In this document: in pieces, positions 1 through 8,129 of the stretch
Position numbering within the stretch: the first letter of the stretch is position 1
Layout of the letters: every line of letters starts with the position of its first letter
From: Chloroflexota bacterium
GTDB lineage: Bacteria; Chloroflexota; Anaerolineae; Aggregatilineales; J027
DNA: 64,000 nucleotides
Assembly: GCA_024434115.1 (NCBI GenBank)
Contig: QMIT01000009.1
Span: forward strand, 62,001 to 126,000
Direction: 5' to 3'
The notes under the pieces: model-generated
Database searches by the model: none
What the model saw: only the letters and a program-made list of their open reading frames with translations
Told to the model about the DNA's origin: nothing
Made by a program: the position numbers and the translations under genes

Positions 1-1114
1 GCTCTGGCCGCAAACGCAAACGCAAATGACCGGGGCGATCCGTCAGGTTCCAAAACTGTTCACGAGGATTGCGTAAGAAGTTCCAGCAAAAAGCTAAGGT
101 ATCCGCGTCAAAATCATCACGGGTAGGTTGTTCAGGCCACGGATGAGGCGGCAGATTGGGCGACGGAAATTCTGGTTCGATGCCACCGCGTCTCGCATTA
201 ACAACAGGCCAGCCATCCATTTCCCATGTAACCGGGGCCATAAACGTTTCACGTCCCAGATTGTAATGGTAGCCCGGTTCAAAGGGTGTGCTGTAGGGAC
301 GGACACCTAAGGCAACCATCCACCATTCACCATTTTGCGTCTGGACTAAGTCGGCGTGGCCTGTCGCCGCAATCTCTGAGAAATAACCCTTATGACGGTG
401 CGTGAGGATTGGGTTACGGTGACACGATTCATAGGGTCCGGTGATAGTTTTGCTGCGGGCTATAGTGACGGCATGATAGGCATCCGTGCCGCCCTCTGCA
501 ATCATCAGATAATAGGTGTCACCGATGTGGTATAGGTGGGGAGCTTCGGGATGAATGGCTCGTTTGGCTGCACCATCCCACAGCGCGTATTTTTCTCCAA
601 TAAGCTGCATCGAGTTCAGGTCTAGTTGCTGAAGCCAGATTTCCCGATGACCATGATCGGATTCGCCAGTTCGTGGAATACGATTCCCGGTGTACCATAC
701 TCGCCCGTTATCATCAAACAATAAGGATGGGTCAATTCCCGGCGCATCCTCCAACCAGTAGGGATCAGACCAAGGGCCTGCTGGATCGGTAGCTGTCACA
801 ATAAAATTTCCGTAGGGGGGTGTTGGGTCTTTGAAATTGGGAACCAGCGTGTTGATAACGTAGAAAAGCCCATCATGGTAACGGATGGTGGGCGCAAATA
901 AGCCTCTTGAACCTTGCAAACCATCTAAACTTAACTGCGATGGGCGATGTATGACATGCCCAATCTGTCGCCAGTGAACCAGATCGCGGCTGTGGAAAAT
1001 GGGCAGCCCCGGAAAATATTCAAAAGTTGACGTTATCAGATAGTAATCTTCATTAACGCGGCAGATAGATGGATCAGGATAAAAGCCCGGCAATATCGGA
1101 TTATGAAATGTCAT
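1..1114 (-). CDS. GH43 family glycosidase (beta-xylosidase/arabinofuranosidase type), 3' end beyond window
   Basis: The reverse strand is open from an ATG at 1114 to the left edge (371 codons), so the gene is cut. The start of the product, MTFHNPILPGFYPDPSICR, is the classic N-terminus of the five-bladed GH43 propeller. All three catalytic carboxylates are visible: Asp14 (general base, in PDPS), Asp128 (pKa modulator, GIDPSLLFDD) and Glu190 (general acid, HPEAPHLY). Around residue 330 the propeller gives way to the start of what should be a C-terminal beta-sandwich, as in roughly 530-residue subfamily 11/12-like enzymes. No signal peptide is seen, so it should act in the cytoplasm on imported xylo- or arabinoxylo-oligosaccharides. 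It diverges from the dioxygenase gene, and the shared region holds a LacI-type operator. The exact substrate is inferred from family and neighbours. Confidence 0.9.
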   Translation of the reverse strand, partial: MTFHNPILPGFYPDPSICRVNEDYYLITSTFEYFPGLPIFHSRDLVHWRQIGHVIHRPSQLSLDGLQGSRGLFAPTIRYHDGLFYVINTLVPNFKDPTPPYGNFIVTATDPAGPWSDPYWLEDAPGIDPSLLFDDNGRVWYTGNRIPRTGESDHGHREIWLQQLDLNSMQLIGEKYALWDGAAKRAIHPEAPHLYHIGDTYYLMIAEGGTDAYHAVTIARSKTITGPYESCHRNPILTHRHKGYFSEIAATGHADLVQTQNGEWWMVALGVRPYSTPFEPGYHYNLGRETFMAPVTWEMDGWPVVNARRGGIEPEFPSPNLPPHPWPEQPTRDDFDADTLAFCWNFLRNPREQFWNLTDRPGHLRLRLRPE

Positions 1115-1177
1115 AGTCACATCTCGCAGATGAGGTTTATAGACGTATCTAATGTAATTGGATATAGTATAGACTGC

Positions 1178-1195
1178 TTTACAAGCGCTTGCAAA
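1178..1195. promoter_or_regulatory. LacI-family operator between GH43 and dioxygenase genes
   Basis: The palindrome CAAGCGCTTG (1182-1191), within TACAAGCGCTTGCAAA, has the central CG and half-sites of LacI/GalR/CcpA-class operators. Two close copies occur upstream of the binding-protein gene, which ties the GH43/dioxygenase pair and the transporter into one regulon. The cognate regulator is not in the window. Confidence 0.75.
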
Positions 1196-1240
1196 AAGAT
1201 TGATAACACCGATGAGAAACCCTTTTCAGGAGATAAGAAC

Positions 1241-2104
1241 ATGGACTATACAACGTTGTCACCGGAAGAAGTTCAACATTTTTTGGACTATGGTTTTGTT
1301 CACTTAACCAATTGTTTTGATACCAACTTTGCCGCGCAATCAACCGCTGCTGCGTTCGAGCGTCTTGGATATCGGGAAGATGATCCCGCCACATGGGAGC
1401 AGCCCATCATCCATATGCCAAACAAGGAGTTTGTTGATGTAAAAGAATTCTCGCCCAAAGTCTATGGTGCTATCTGTGATTTGCTGGGCGGGGAGGATCG
1501 TGTTCAAACCCCTGTTCGTTGGGGTGATGGCTATATTGTCAACTTTAGACTCGGCGCTGACCGGGACTGGGTTGCCCCATCTCCAGAGTCGGGCGGCTGG
1601 CACAAAGATGGCGATTTCTTCTGGCATTTTCTGGATAGCCCTGAACAAGGCCTGCTTTTGATTGTCGTTTGGCGTGACATTGAACCGAGAGGTGGGGGGA
1701 CTTTTATGGCCTGCGACTCGATCAAACCCGTCGCCGAATATTTGAACAACAACCGCGAAGGTTTACATCCCTTTGAAGGCGGTTTTGGTAAGTTTATTCA
1801 TGAATGCAAAGACTTTCGTGAACTAACAGGAAAAGCAGGGGATGTCGTCATTATGCACCCCTTTATGCTTCATGCGTCCTCACAAAACCATTCCGGTAAA
1901 GCCCGCTTTATCACCAATCCCCCAGTAGCATTAAAAGCGCCAATGAACTTCAACCGGGATCATGTGGAAGATTTCTCCCCTGTTGAACTGGCGGTTTTGA
2001 AAGCATTGGGGGTTGAACGGCTTGATTTCCAAATTGAGGGCGAACGTCGGCGATTTGATGCAAAGGCTTATCGTGAAGCCCGCGCCCAGAAGCAAAATTC
2101 ATGA
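1241..2104 (+). CDS. Phytanoyl-CoA dioxygenase (PhyH) family Fe(II)/2-oxoglutarate oxygenase
   Basis: The 287-residue product has the double-stranded beta-helix oxygenase signature: the iron ligands His121 and Asp123 lie in GGWHKDGDFFWHF, the distal ligand is probably His211 in MLHASSQNHSG, and Arg222 is placed to bind 2-oxoglutarate. I chose the ATG at 1241 because an AGGAGA Shine-Dalgarno lies just upstream. The longer frame from 1103 would run back through the LacI-type operator and into the divergent GH43 gene. The substrate is unknown. PhyH proteins of bacteria hydroxylate many small molecules; here the position in a xyloside regulon suggests a sugar-linked or plant-derived substrate, which is inference only. 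Confidence 0.85.
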   Translation: MDYTTLSPEEVQHFLDYGFVHLTNCFDTNFAAQSTAAAFERLGYREDDPATWEQPIIHMPNKEFVDVKEFSPKVYGAICDLLGGEDRVQTPVRWGDGYIVNFRLGADRDWVAPSPESGGWHKDGDFFWHFLDSPEQGLLLIVVWRDIEPRGGGTFMACDSIKPVAEYLNNNREGLHPFEGGFGKFIHECKDFRELTGKAGDVVIMHPFMLHASSQNHSGKARFITNPPVALKAPMNFNRDHVEDFSPVELAVLKALGVERLDFQIEGERRRFDAKAYREARAQKQNS

Positions 2105-2387
2105 TTGAGTGCTAGTTCAAAATCGCAATACAGCAATTAATCCGGTCGCTACACCAGAGAGCATATCTTTTGCCTGACCAAAGTTGATTCAGAATTTGGC
2201 GTAGGCTGGATATGCTCGATATAGAGCGAATCTTAGGCCAAATGCTTCGCCCACCCGTCGCGTAATCCGGAATTCGGGTGATTATGTGGATTTTCGGAAC
2301 AAAGGGTTTTAACCCATCGTTGGAGCAAAATACCCATCATTGAGCCGAATTTGGTATAATAGACTTTGACCTTTAAAGTCAAATTGC
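2105..2387. other. Intergenic stretch, nothing recognised
   Basis: Together with the control region that follows, about 770 bp separate the dioxygenase from the binding-protein gene. I see no convincing gene or mobile-element end in this first part. A TATAAT at 2355-2360 has no well-placed -35 box. Confidence 0.4.
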
Positions 2388-2417
2388 TTGACAAAGTATC
2401 ATTTTCCATGTTATGCT
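2388..2417 (+). promoter_or_regulatory. Sigma-70 type promoter of the ABC importer operon
   Basis: A perfect TTGACA (2388-2393) is followed after 18 bp by TATGCT (2412-2417). A LacI-type operator begins four bases downstream, over the expected transcription start, which fits repression. A transcript from here would have a leader of roughly 450 nt before the binding-protein gene. Confidence 0.6.
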
Positions 2418-2420
2418 TTC

Positions 2421-2434
2421 TGCAAACGCTTGCA
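2421..2434. promoter_or_regulatory. LacI-family operator 2 (promoter-overlapping)
   Basis: TGCAAACGCTTGCA is a near-perfect palindrome with a central CG, sitting just after the -10 box and so covering the probable +1. Confidence 0.75.
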
Positions 2435-2517
2435 AAGGTTTTATTGTTTCGGTATCCAACTAATAGAATATCATACTGATGTTCTTAAAAATAAGGCGAT
2501 ATTTTTTTTAGTAAAAA

Positions 2518-2533
2518 TTGCAAGCGCTTGCAA
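2518..2533. promoter_or_regulatory. LacI-family operator 3 (perfect 16-bp palindrome)
   Basis: TTGCAAGCGCTTGCAA is a perfect palindrome. Its centre lies 98 bp from the centre of the promoter-overlapping operator, a spacing compatible with DNA looping by a tetrameric repressor or with a second promoter. Confidence 0.8.
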
Positions 2534-2872
2534 TAGCGAGGCGCTCTTATGAAACAACACAGAGTTGTTGGGTTGAAAAACGTGGTTATTGATCTGGCTG
2601 CCCAAACAGCCGGGTTCTTCTATTCAACTGTTAGATGTCTCGTGACTAGCTGCGTAATTGTCAGAGCGCCCATTCAAATTCACCATAGCTTCACCATCCC
2701 CATACGCAGCCGCTCTTACCTGTATTCCCATCCCATATTTCAAATCAACTTCAGCAGATCAGAAAAAGGAGGCACCCAGCACAGCATAGTAATTTAGTAT
2801 CGCAGTTGGCAGTAAACGATTAAGCATGTATGTATTACACATTTTCATACATATTGAGTTGAGGAGCTTGAA

Positions 2873-4816
2873 ATGCGTAAACTTGGCCTTTATTTTTTGG
2901 CTATATTACTCTTGGTCACTTTGGCCCCCGTTGGTAACCTCGTAAATGCACAGGGAACCTATCACGAATCTCCAATGTTAACCGCACGGGTTGAAGCTGG
3001 AGAGTTGCCACCCGTCGAAGAGCGTTTGCCAGTGACTCCGCGAGTCGTAGAACCCTTCAAGGAAGTTGGTGAATACGGCGGCGCAATGCGGATGGGTTTC
3101 GTTGGCAACAATCCCGGTTGGGGCGGTCTGTGGTATGTGACAGGTTGGGAAAACCTCGCCTCTTGGGCTCCAGATTTCTCTGGCGTTGTCCCTAACATTG
3201 CCGAAAGCTGGGAAGTCAGCGATGACGTGCGCGAATATACCTTCCACCTCCGTGAGGGGATGAAATGGTCAGACGGCGCACCCTTCACTGCCGATGACAT
3301 CATGTTCTACATTGATGACATTCTGTTCAACGAAGAATTATCACCCGCTGGCCCAAGTGCAGACTGGCTACCCCGTGAAGGTGCTGCGGAATTCCGTGCT
3401 GAGAAAATTGATGATTACACGGTAAAGTTCATCTTTGCTAATCCTTACGGTACATTCCTGTACACCCTCCCACAATGGAATGGGCGTCATATCACATGGT
3501 TCCCGAAACATTATTTGTCACAGTTCCATGCGGACTACAATCCCAATGTTGCTGACCTTGTGGCCGAAACTGAGGGCGCGGAAGACTGGGTGAGCCTTTT
3601 CAACATCAAAGCCTCTGGCCCCACCGAAGATACCAATAACTACTTCAACAATTTGGAACGCCCGCTGCTCTTCCCATGGGTTCCAACCAGTGTACTGGGC
3701 GGTAGCACCGAGATGAATATGGTGCGTAATCCCTACTACTTTAAAGTTGACACCGAAGGCAATCAACTCCCCTACATTGATGAGGTCATCGGGGTGTCTT
3801 ACCAAGACGACGAAGCCCGTAATCTCGCGCTGGCAAATGGGGATATTGATTACATCAAAGACGCGACAGGTCGTGAATTCTTCTTCGATGCCCTCGATTC
3901 CGGTGCACCACTGGCGATGTCCTTCTGGAATGACGAAGCGGGCAATACCAACTCGATTCACTTTAATTTCAATACACAAGACACCGTGCTTGCAGAAATC
4001 TTCAAAGACATCAACTTCCGTATCGGGATGTCGCACGCGATCAATCGTGAAGAGATAATCGAAATCGTCCATCAGGGACAGGGTACGCCCGCGCAGGTTT
4101 CGCCGCTGGAATCCTCACCTCTATACAATGAACGCCTTGCCACGCAGTATGTTGAATACAACGTTGACCTTGCAAATGAGTATCTTGATAAGGTCGCCCC
4201 AGACCGCGATTCCGATGGGTATCGCTTGCGCTCCGACGGCGAACGGCTCTCATTCGTCCTCTCAGTCCCGAATTCTGAGGCATGGCAGCAGAATTGGGTA
4301 TCTGTTGGTGAATTACTGGTGGGCTACTGGGAAGCAGTGGGTGTTGAGGCTCTCCTTGATGCTGTCGCTGCCGACGTGATGACCGAACGCCGTGAACAGA
4401 ATAACTATGAAGCCACCATCTACACCGGAGAAGGCGGCGCAGGCCTGACCCCGATTCTTCAGCCGCGCTACTATGTCCCCGGCGAATATGACAGCCTGTT
4501 TGGAGTTAGCTGGTTCTACTGGTGGGCGGGCGCACAGGACGCCGTGCTGATTGAGCCGCCACAGGACGTCAAGGACCTCCGATTGAAGTTTGAACAAGTG
4601 GGTCAACAACCCACTCAGGAAGCTCAGGTTGCAGCGATGACTGAAGTTTTGGATATCGCGGCGGATAACTTCTGGGTAATTGGTATCTCGCGCCCCGGAA
4701 ACGGCTTCCAGCCCTATCATGAACGGATTGGGAACTTCCCCGACCAATGGATTCATGGGTGGGGTGAAGGCGTCGAAAAGATTACTTACCCTGAGCAATG
4801 GTATCTGAAGCAATAG
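2873..4816 (+). CDS. Family 5 (oligopeptide-type) extracellular solute-binding protein, probably xylo-oligosaccharide binding
   Basis: The 647-residue protein starts with a type I signal peptide (cleavage expected near LVNA-QG, residue 26). There is no lipobox cysteine. The body is a periplasmic-binding-protein cluster C fold of SBP_bac_5 type, with typical stretches such as FHLREGMKWSDGAPFTADD. The family usually binds peptides, but large members near glycoside hydrolases bind oligosaccharides (known for Thermotoga xylo-oligosaccharide importers). Placement with GH43 and GH39 genes makes xylo-oligosaccharides the best guess. It is the first gene of a five-gene importer operon, has a GAGG ribosome site, and is followed by a strong hairpin that probably keeps its level above that of the permeases. 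A short inverted repeat (TATGTAT 2829-2835, ATACATA 2847-2853) lies just before the ribosome site. Confidence 0.9.
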   Translation: MRKLGLYFLAILLLVTLAPVGNLVNAQGTYHESPMLTARVEAGELPPVEERLPVTPRVVEPFKEVGEYGGAMRMGFVGNNPGWGGLWYVTGWENLASWAPDFSGVVPNIAESWEVSDDVREYTFHLREGMKWSDGAPFTADDIMFYIDDILFNEELSPAGPSADWLPREGAAEFRAEKIDDYTVKFIFANPYGTFLYTLPQWNGRHITWFPKHYLSQFHADYNPNVADLVAETEGAEDWVSLFNIKASGPTEDTNNYFNNLERPLLFPWVPTSVLGGSTEMNMVRNPYYFKVDTEGNQLPYIDEVIGVSYQDDEARNLALANGDIDYIKDATGREFFFDALDSGAPLAMSFWNDEAGNTNSIHFNFNTQDTVLAEIFKDINFRIGMSHAINREEIIEIVHQGQGTPAQVSPLESSPLYNERLATQYVEYNVDLANEYLDKVAPDRDSDGYRLRSDGERLSFVLSVPNSEAWQQNWVSVGELLVGYWEAVGVEALLDAVAADVMTERREQNNYEATIYTGEGGAGLTPILQPRYYVPGEYDSLFGVSWFYWWAGAQDAVLIEPPQDVKDLRLKFEQVGQQPTQEAQVAAMTEVLDIAADNFWVIGISRPGNGFQPYHERIGNFPDQWIHGWGEGVEKITYPEQWYLKQ

Positions 4817-4844
4817 CATAATACTCTGATAGAGTTTGATTTAA

Positions 4845-4871
4845 GGGGTTCTCCGTCCAGCGGAGAACCCC
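4845..4871 (+). terminator. Strong intercistronic hairpin (3' stabiliser or attenuator)
   Basis: GGGGTTCTCCG (4845-4855) and CGGAGAACCCC (4861-4871) form a perfect 11-bp stem with a 5-nt loop between binding protein and first permease. No U-tract follows, so protection of the upstream message is more likely than full termination. Confidence 0.7.
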
Positions 4872-4908
4872 TCCCCGCCTAGAAATAGAGTTTAGGAAGA
4901 AAATAGCC

Positions 4909-5898
4909 GTGCTAAAATATCTTGCCCGTCGTCTACTCTTTATGATATTGACTGTTTGGATTATTACTGTGATCGCATTTGTGGTCATCCAAATACCACC
5001 GGGCGATTACGTAACCAACATGGTTTCTGAAATGATGTCGCAAGGCTCAGACAGAATAGACCCGGCTGTTACAGAACAGTTGCGCGACCAATATGGCCTG
5101 AATGATCCCGTCTATGTTCAGTATTATAAGTGGATGAAGAACATTGTTACCGAAGGTAACTTTGGATACTCTCTGACATTTAGGCGCGATGCAAGGGTCT
5201 TAATCCTTGAGCGTCTCCCCATGACATTCTTATTGACAAGTTCATCAGTTCTGTTCGTATGGTTTGTCTCCTTACCGATTGGGGTCTTTTCGGCGGTCAA
5301 GCAATATTCTATTTGGGACTATATAGCGACCTTTATTGGTTTCATCGGAGTAGCGACCCCCAATTTCCTCTTCGCTTTAATCCTGATGTATCTCAGTTAT
5401 CGTTATGGAGGGCGTGCCTTAATTGGCTTATTCTCTGCCGAATATGTCAATGCGTCTTGGAGTTGGGCCAGAGTTGCTGATCTGCTGAAACATATGATCA
5501 TCCCCGTAATTATCATCGGCACATCGTATACGGCTGGCTTGATCCGCACCATGCGGGCAAATCTCCTCGATGAACTGAAACGCCCATATGTTGATGCTGC
5601 CCGTGCGAAGGGACTTCCCGAAAGACGCCTCATATGGAAATACCCGGTACGCTATGCCTTAAATCCATTTGTGAGTACAATCGGGTGGGCATTGCCCGGA
5701 CTTGTCGCGGGTGAGGTGATTGTGTCCATTGTGCTAAATTTGCCAACATCGGGTCCTGTCTTATTTGAGGCGCTCAAAGAGCAGGATATGTATGTAGCAG
5801 CCGGATTTATACTCGTTTTGAGCACCTTAACTGTCATTGGAACCTTTATCTCGGATGTGCTACTAGTCATCCTCGATCCGCGCATCCGCCTAGAATAA
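4909..5898 (+). CDS. DppB/OppB-type ABC permease
   Basis: The 329-residue inner-membrane permease starts at GTG (AGGAAG ribosome site about 10 bases upstream). It has the N-terminal segment typical of DppB (MLKYLARRLLFMILTVWIITVIAF), about six membrane spans, and the EAA-type coupling loop DAARAKGLPERRLIWKYPVRYALNP that docks with the ATPases. With the downstream OppC-type partner it should form the channel of the importer. Confidence 0.92.
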   Translation: MLKYLARRLLFMILTVWIITVIAFVVIQIPPGDYVTNMVSEMMSQGSDRIDPAVTEQLRDQYGLNDPVYVQYYKWMKNIVTEGNFGYSLTFRRDARVLILERLPMTFLLTSSSVLFVWFVSLPIGVFSAVKQYSIWDYIATFIGFIGVATPNFLFALILMYLSYRYGGRALIGLFSAEYVNASWSWARVADLLKHMIIPVIIIGTSYTAGLIRTMRANLLDELKRPYVDAARAKGLPERRLIWKYPVRYALNPFVSTIGWALPGLVAGEVIVSIVLNLPTSGPVLFEALKEQDMYVAAGFILVLSTLTVIGTFISDVLLVILDPRIRLE

Positions 5899-5910
5899 GG
5901 ATTAATATTG

Positions 5911-7056
5911 ATGGATACAACTTTAGAACAACACGAGGCTGTAACGCCTGCGGCAAAGAATACCGCCCATACCGATACCGAGGTAGCTGTCGAATTCGCG
6001 TCGCAATGGCGATTAATGTGGTGGAAGTTTCGCAAACATCGTTTGGCAGTCGTCGGCTTGATTGTCGTCGTCACCTATTATGTCGTTGCGCTTTTCGCCA
6101 ACTTTTTTGCCCCGCAAGCGACCAAAACATATATCGCCGAATATGTATATTCGCCGCCACAACAGCTCCATTTTTTCCAAGATGGTCGCTTCTCGCCCTA
6201 TGTTCATCCCTATACCTATGAACGAGATCCGCTTTCTTACAAGAAAATCTATAAGGTAGATACCGAAACAATCATTCCAGTGGGCTTGTTTGTGCATGGT
6301 GATTCTTACGAGGTATTTGGCCTGTTTGAAACAGATTTACACCTTTTTGGCCCCAAAGAACACGGCCAGCCTTTCTACCTGTTAGGCGGTGATGCTATCG
6401 GGCGCGATCTTCTTAGCCGTACTATCTTTAGTGCGCGTATTTCCCTAGTCGTGGCTTGGGTTGGCGTTTCCATCAGCATGACCATTGGGATTATCCTCGG
6501 TGGAATCTCAGGGTTGTTGGGTGGTATGGTTGATAACATCATCCAACGGCTTATCGAAATTACGATGTCAATCCCTACGCTCCCTATCATTATTGCAATT
6601 GCGGCCTTAGTTCCAATTGATTGGAGCACTCTGCGGGTCTATACCATTATTGTGCTGCTGCTGGCTATTACCGGCTGGACAGGACTGGCACGTGTGGTGC
6701 GGAGTAAATTCCTAGTGCTGCGTGAGGAAGATTTTGTCCTTGCCGCACGACTAGATGGGGCGCGGTCTAGGCGCCTAATCTTTAAGCACATGCTCCCATC
6801 CTTTTACAGTCACATCATTGCTTCCGTCACCCTTGCTTTGCCGGGTATGATTCTGGCAGAGACAGCGCTCAGTTATCTTGGTTTTGGCTTGCGTCCACCT
6901 GCTGTTAGCTGGGGGGTGCAATTGCAACAGGCTCAACAGATCAATGTAATTTCAAATTATCCTTGGATGCTGGCGCCAGCAATTGCCGTGATTATTATCG
7001 TTCTAGCCTTTAACTTTTTGGGCGATGGATTGCGCGACGCGGCTGACCCGTACTAG
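5911..7056 (+). CDS. DppC/OppC-type ABC permease with enlarged external domain
   Basis: The 381-residue partner permease has an OppC N-terminal region (first span near residues 50-70), then about 100 extracytoplasmic residues rich in Tyr, Phe and Pro (roughly 75-170), then five spans with the coupling loop LAARLDGARSRRLIFKHMLPS. The external domain is much longer than in dipeptide permeases, a trait of OppC-like oligosaccharide or large-substrate systems. I prefer the ATG at 5911, preceded by AAGGA, over the TTG three bases earlier. Only 12 bases separate it from the other permease. A small hairpin (7058-7074) follows it. Confidence 0.9.
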   Translation: MDTTLEQHEAVTPAAKNTAHTDTEVAVEFASQWRLMWWKFRKHRLAVVGLIVVVTYYVVALFANFFAPQATKTYIAEYVYSPPQQLHFFQDGRFSPYVHPYTYERDPLSYKKIYKVDTETIIPVGLFVHGDSYEVFGLFETDLHLFGPKEHGQPFYLLGGDAIGRDLLSRTIFSARISLVVAWVGVSISMTIGIILGGISGLLGGMVDNIIQRLIEITMSIPTLPIIIAIAALVPIDWSTLRVYTIIVLLLAITGWTGLARVVRSKFLVLREEDFVLAARLDGARSRRLIFKHMLPSFYSHIIASVTLALPGMILAETALSYLGFGLRPPAVSWGVQLQQAQQINVISNYPWMLAPAIAVIIIVLAFNFLGDGLRDAADPY

Positions 7057-7111
7057 TGTGTATTAAAAATACACGGGCTTCTTGAAATTTAAGTGTTGAT
7101 AAAGGCTTATT

Positions 7112-8128
7112 ATGGCAGAGACATTACTCGAAGTAAAAGATTTACATATCCACTTCTCCACCGACGCTGGCGTGGTAAAAGCTGTTGATGGGGTTGATTT
7201 GGTCATTCAGCGCGGCAAAACATTGTGTTTGGTAGGGGAGAGCGGTTGCGGCAAAAGTGTAGCCAGCCGTTCATTTCTCAAAATCATCCACACCCCCGGC
7301 AAAATTGTGAAGGGCGAACTGCTGTATCACCAATCAGACGGCACGCTAATTGACATCGCTAAACTTGATGAAAAGGGACGGGCTATACGGAGAATACGCG
7401 GCAAGGAAATTGCGATGATTTTCCAAGAGCCGATGTCGTCCCTAAGTGTCATGCACACCATTGGTAATCAGATCATTGAAATGATCCAACTCCATACAGA
7501 TGCTACCAAGCAAGAAGCACGCGAACGCGCGATTGAATTGTTGCGCCTCGTCGAAATCCCAAGACCAGAACGTTTAATAGATGAATATCCGTTTCGCCTG
7601 AGTGGTGGGATGCGCCAGCGTGCGATGATTGCAATGGTATTATCCTGTAACCCGGCGCTGTTGATTGCTGATGAACCAACAACGGCCCTTGATGTCACTA
7701 CACAAGCCCAAATTCTCGATCTGATGCGTTCGCTGCAAGAAAAATATGACATGGGGATCCTCTTTATCACCCATGATTTAGGGGTCGTCGCCGAAATCGC
7801 CGATGAAGTGGCCGTGATGTATCTTGGGCGTATTGTGGAGCATGGGGATGTCAATACGATTTTCCATAATCCAAAGCACCCCTATACCAAAGCCTTACTC
7901 GAAAGCATCCCCAAAATGGCAGCCCAGCGTAACGCACTGAACCCAATAGAAGGGATGGTTCCCAGCCCATTTCGCCGACCCAGTGGCTGTGCTTTTCACC
8001 CCCGTTGTCGTGAACGTATTGAGCAGTGCAGCCATGTCGTGCCAGAAGTAACGCAACTGAGTGACAGCCATCAGGTGCGGTGTTTATTGGCCTCTCAGAA
8101 TCACGTGCAATTGGAGCGAGAAGTTTAA
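7112..8128 (+). CDS. OppD/DppD-type ABC ATPase
   Basis: The 338-residue ATPase has Walker A GESGCGKS, Q-loop MIFQEPMSSLS, signature LSGGMRQR, Walker B LLIADEPT and switch His in FITHDLG. The C-terminal oligopeptide-transporter extension carries a cysteine cluster (GCAFHPRCRERIEQC and a later HQVRC), often an iron-sulfur site in this family. It should pair with the next gene's product as the heterodimeric motor of the importer. Confidence 0.92.
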   Translation: MAETLLEVKDLHIHFSTDAGVVKAVDGVDLVIQRGKTLCLVGESGCGKSVASRSFLKIIHTPGKIVKGELLYHQSDGTLIDIAKLDEKGRAIRRIRGKEIAMIFQEPMSSLSVMHTIGNQIIEMIQLHTDATKQEARERAIELLRLVEIPRPERLIDEYPFRLSGGMRQRAMIAMVLSCNPALLIADEPTTALDVTTQAQILDLMRSLQEKYDMGILFITHDLGVVAEIADEVAVMYLGRIVEHGDVNTIFHNPKHPYTKALLESIPKMAAQRNALNPIEGMVPSPFRRPSGCAFHPRCRERIEQCSHVVPEVTQLSDSHQVRCLLASQNHVQLEREV

Positions 8129-8129
8129 G

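Noticed and set aside
1103-1240. Upstream extension of the PhyH frame
   Set aside because: Would overlap the divergent GH43 start, contains the LacI operator, and lacks a ribosome site; the start at 1241 has one.
2549-2797. 82-codon open frame (MKQHRVVGLKNVV...)
   Set aside because: No family resemblance, no good ribosome site, Cys/Ser/His-rich random-looking composition, and it lies in a long operator-containing leader; treated as non-coding.
3518-4072. 184-codon reverse frame opposite the binding-protein gene
   Set aside because: Shadow of a strong coding region (signal and fold clear on the plus strand); Ile/Val/Glu-rich antisense composition is typical.
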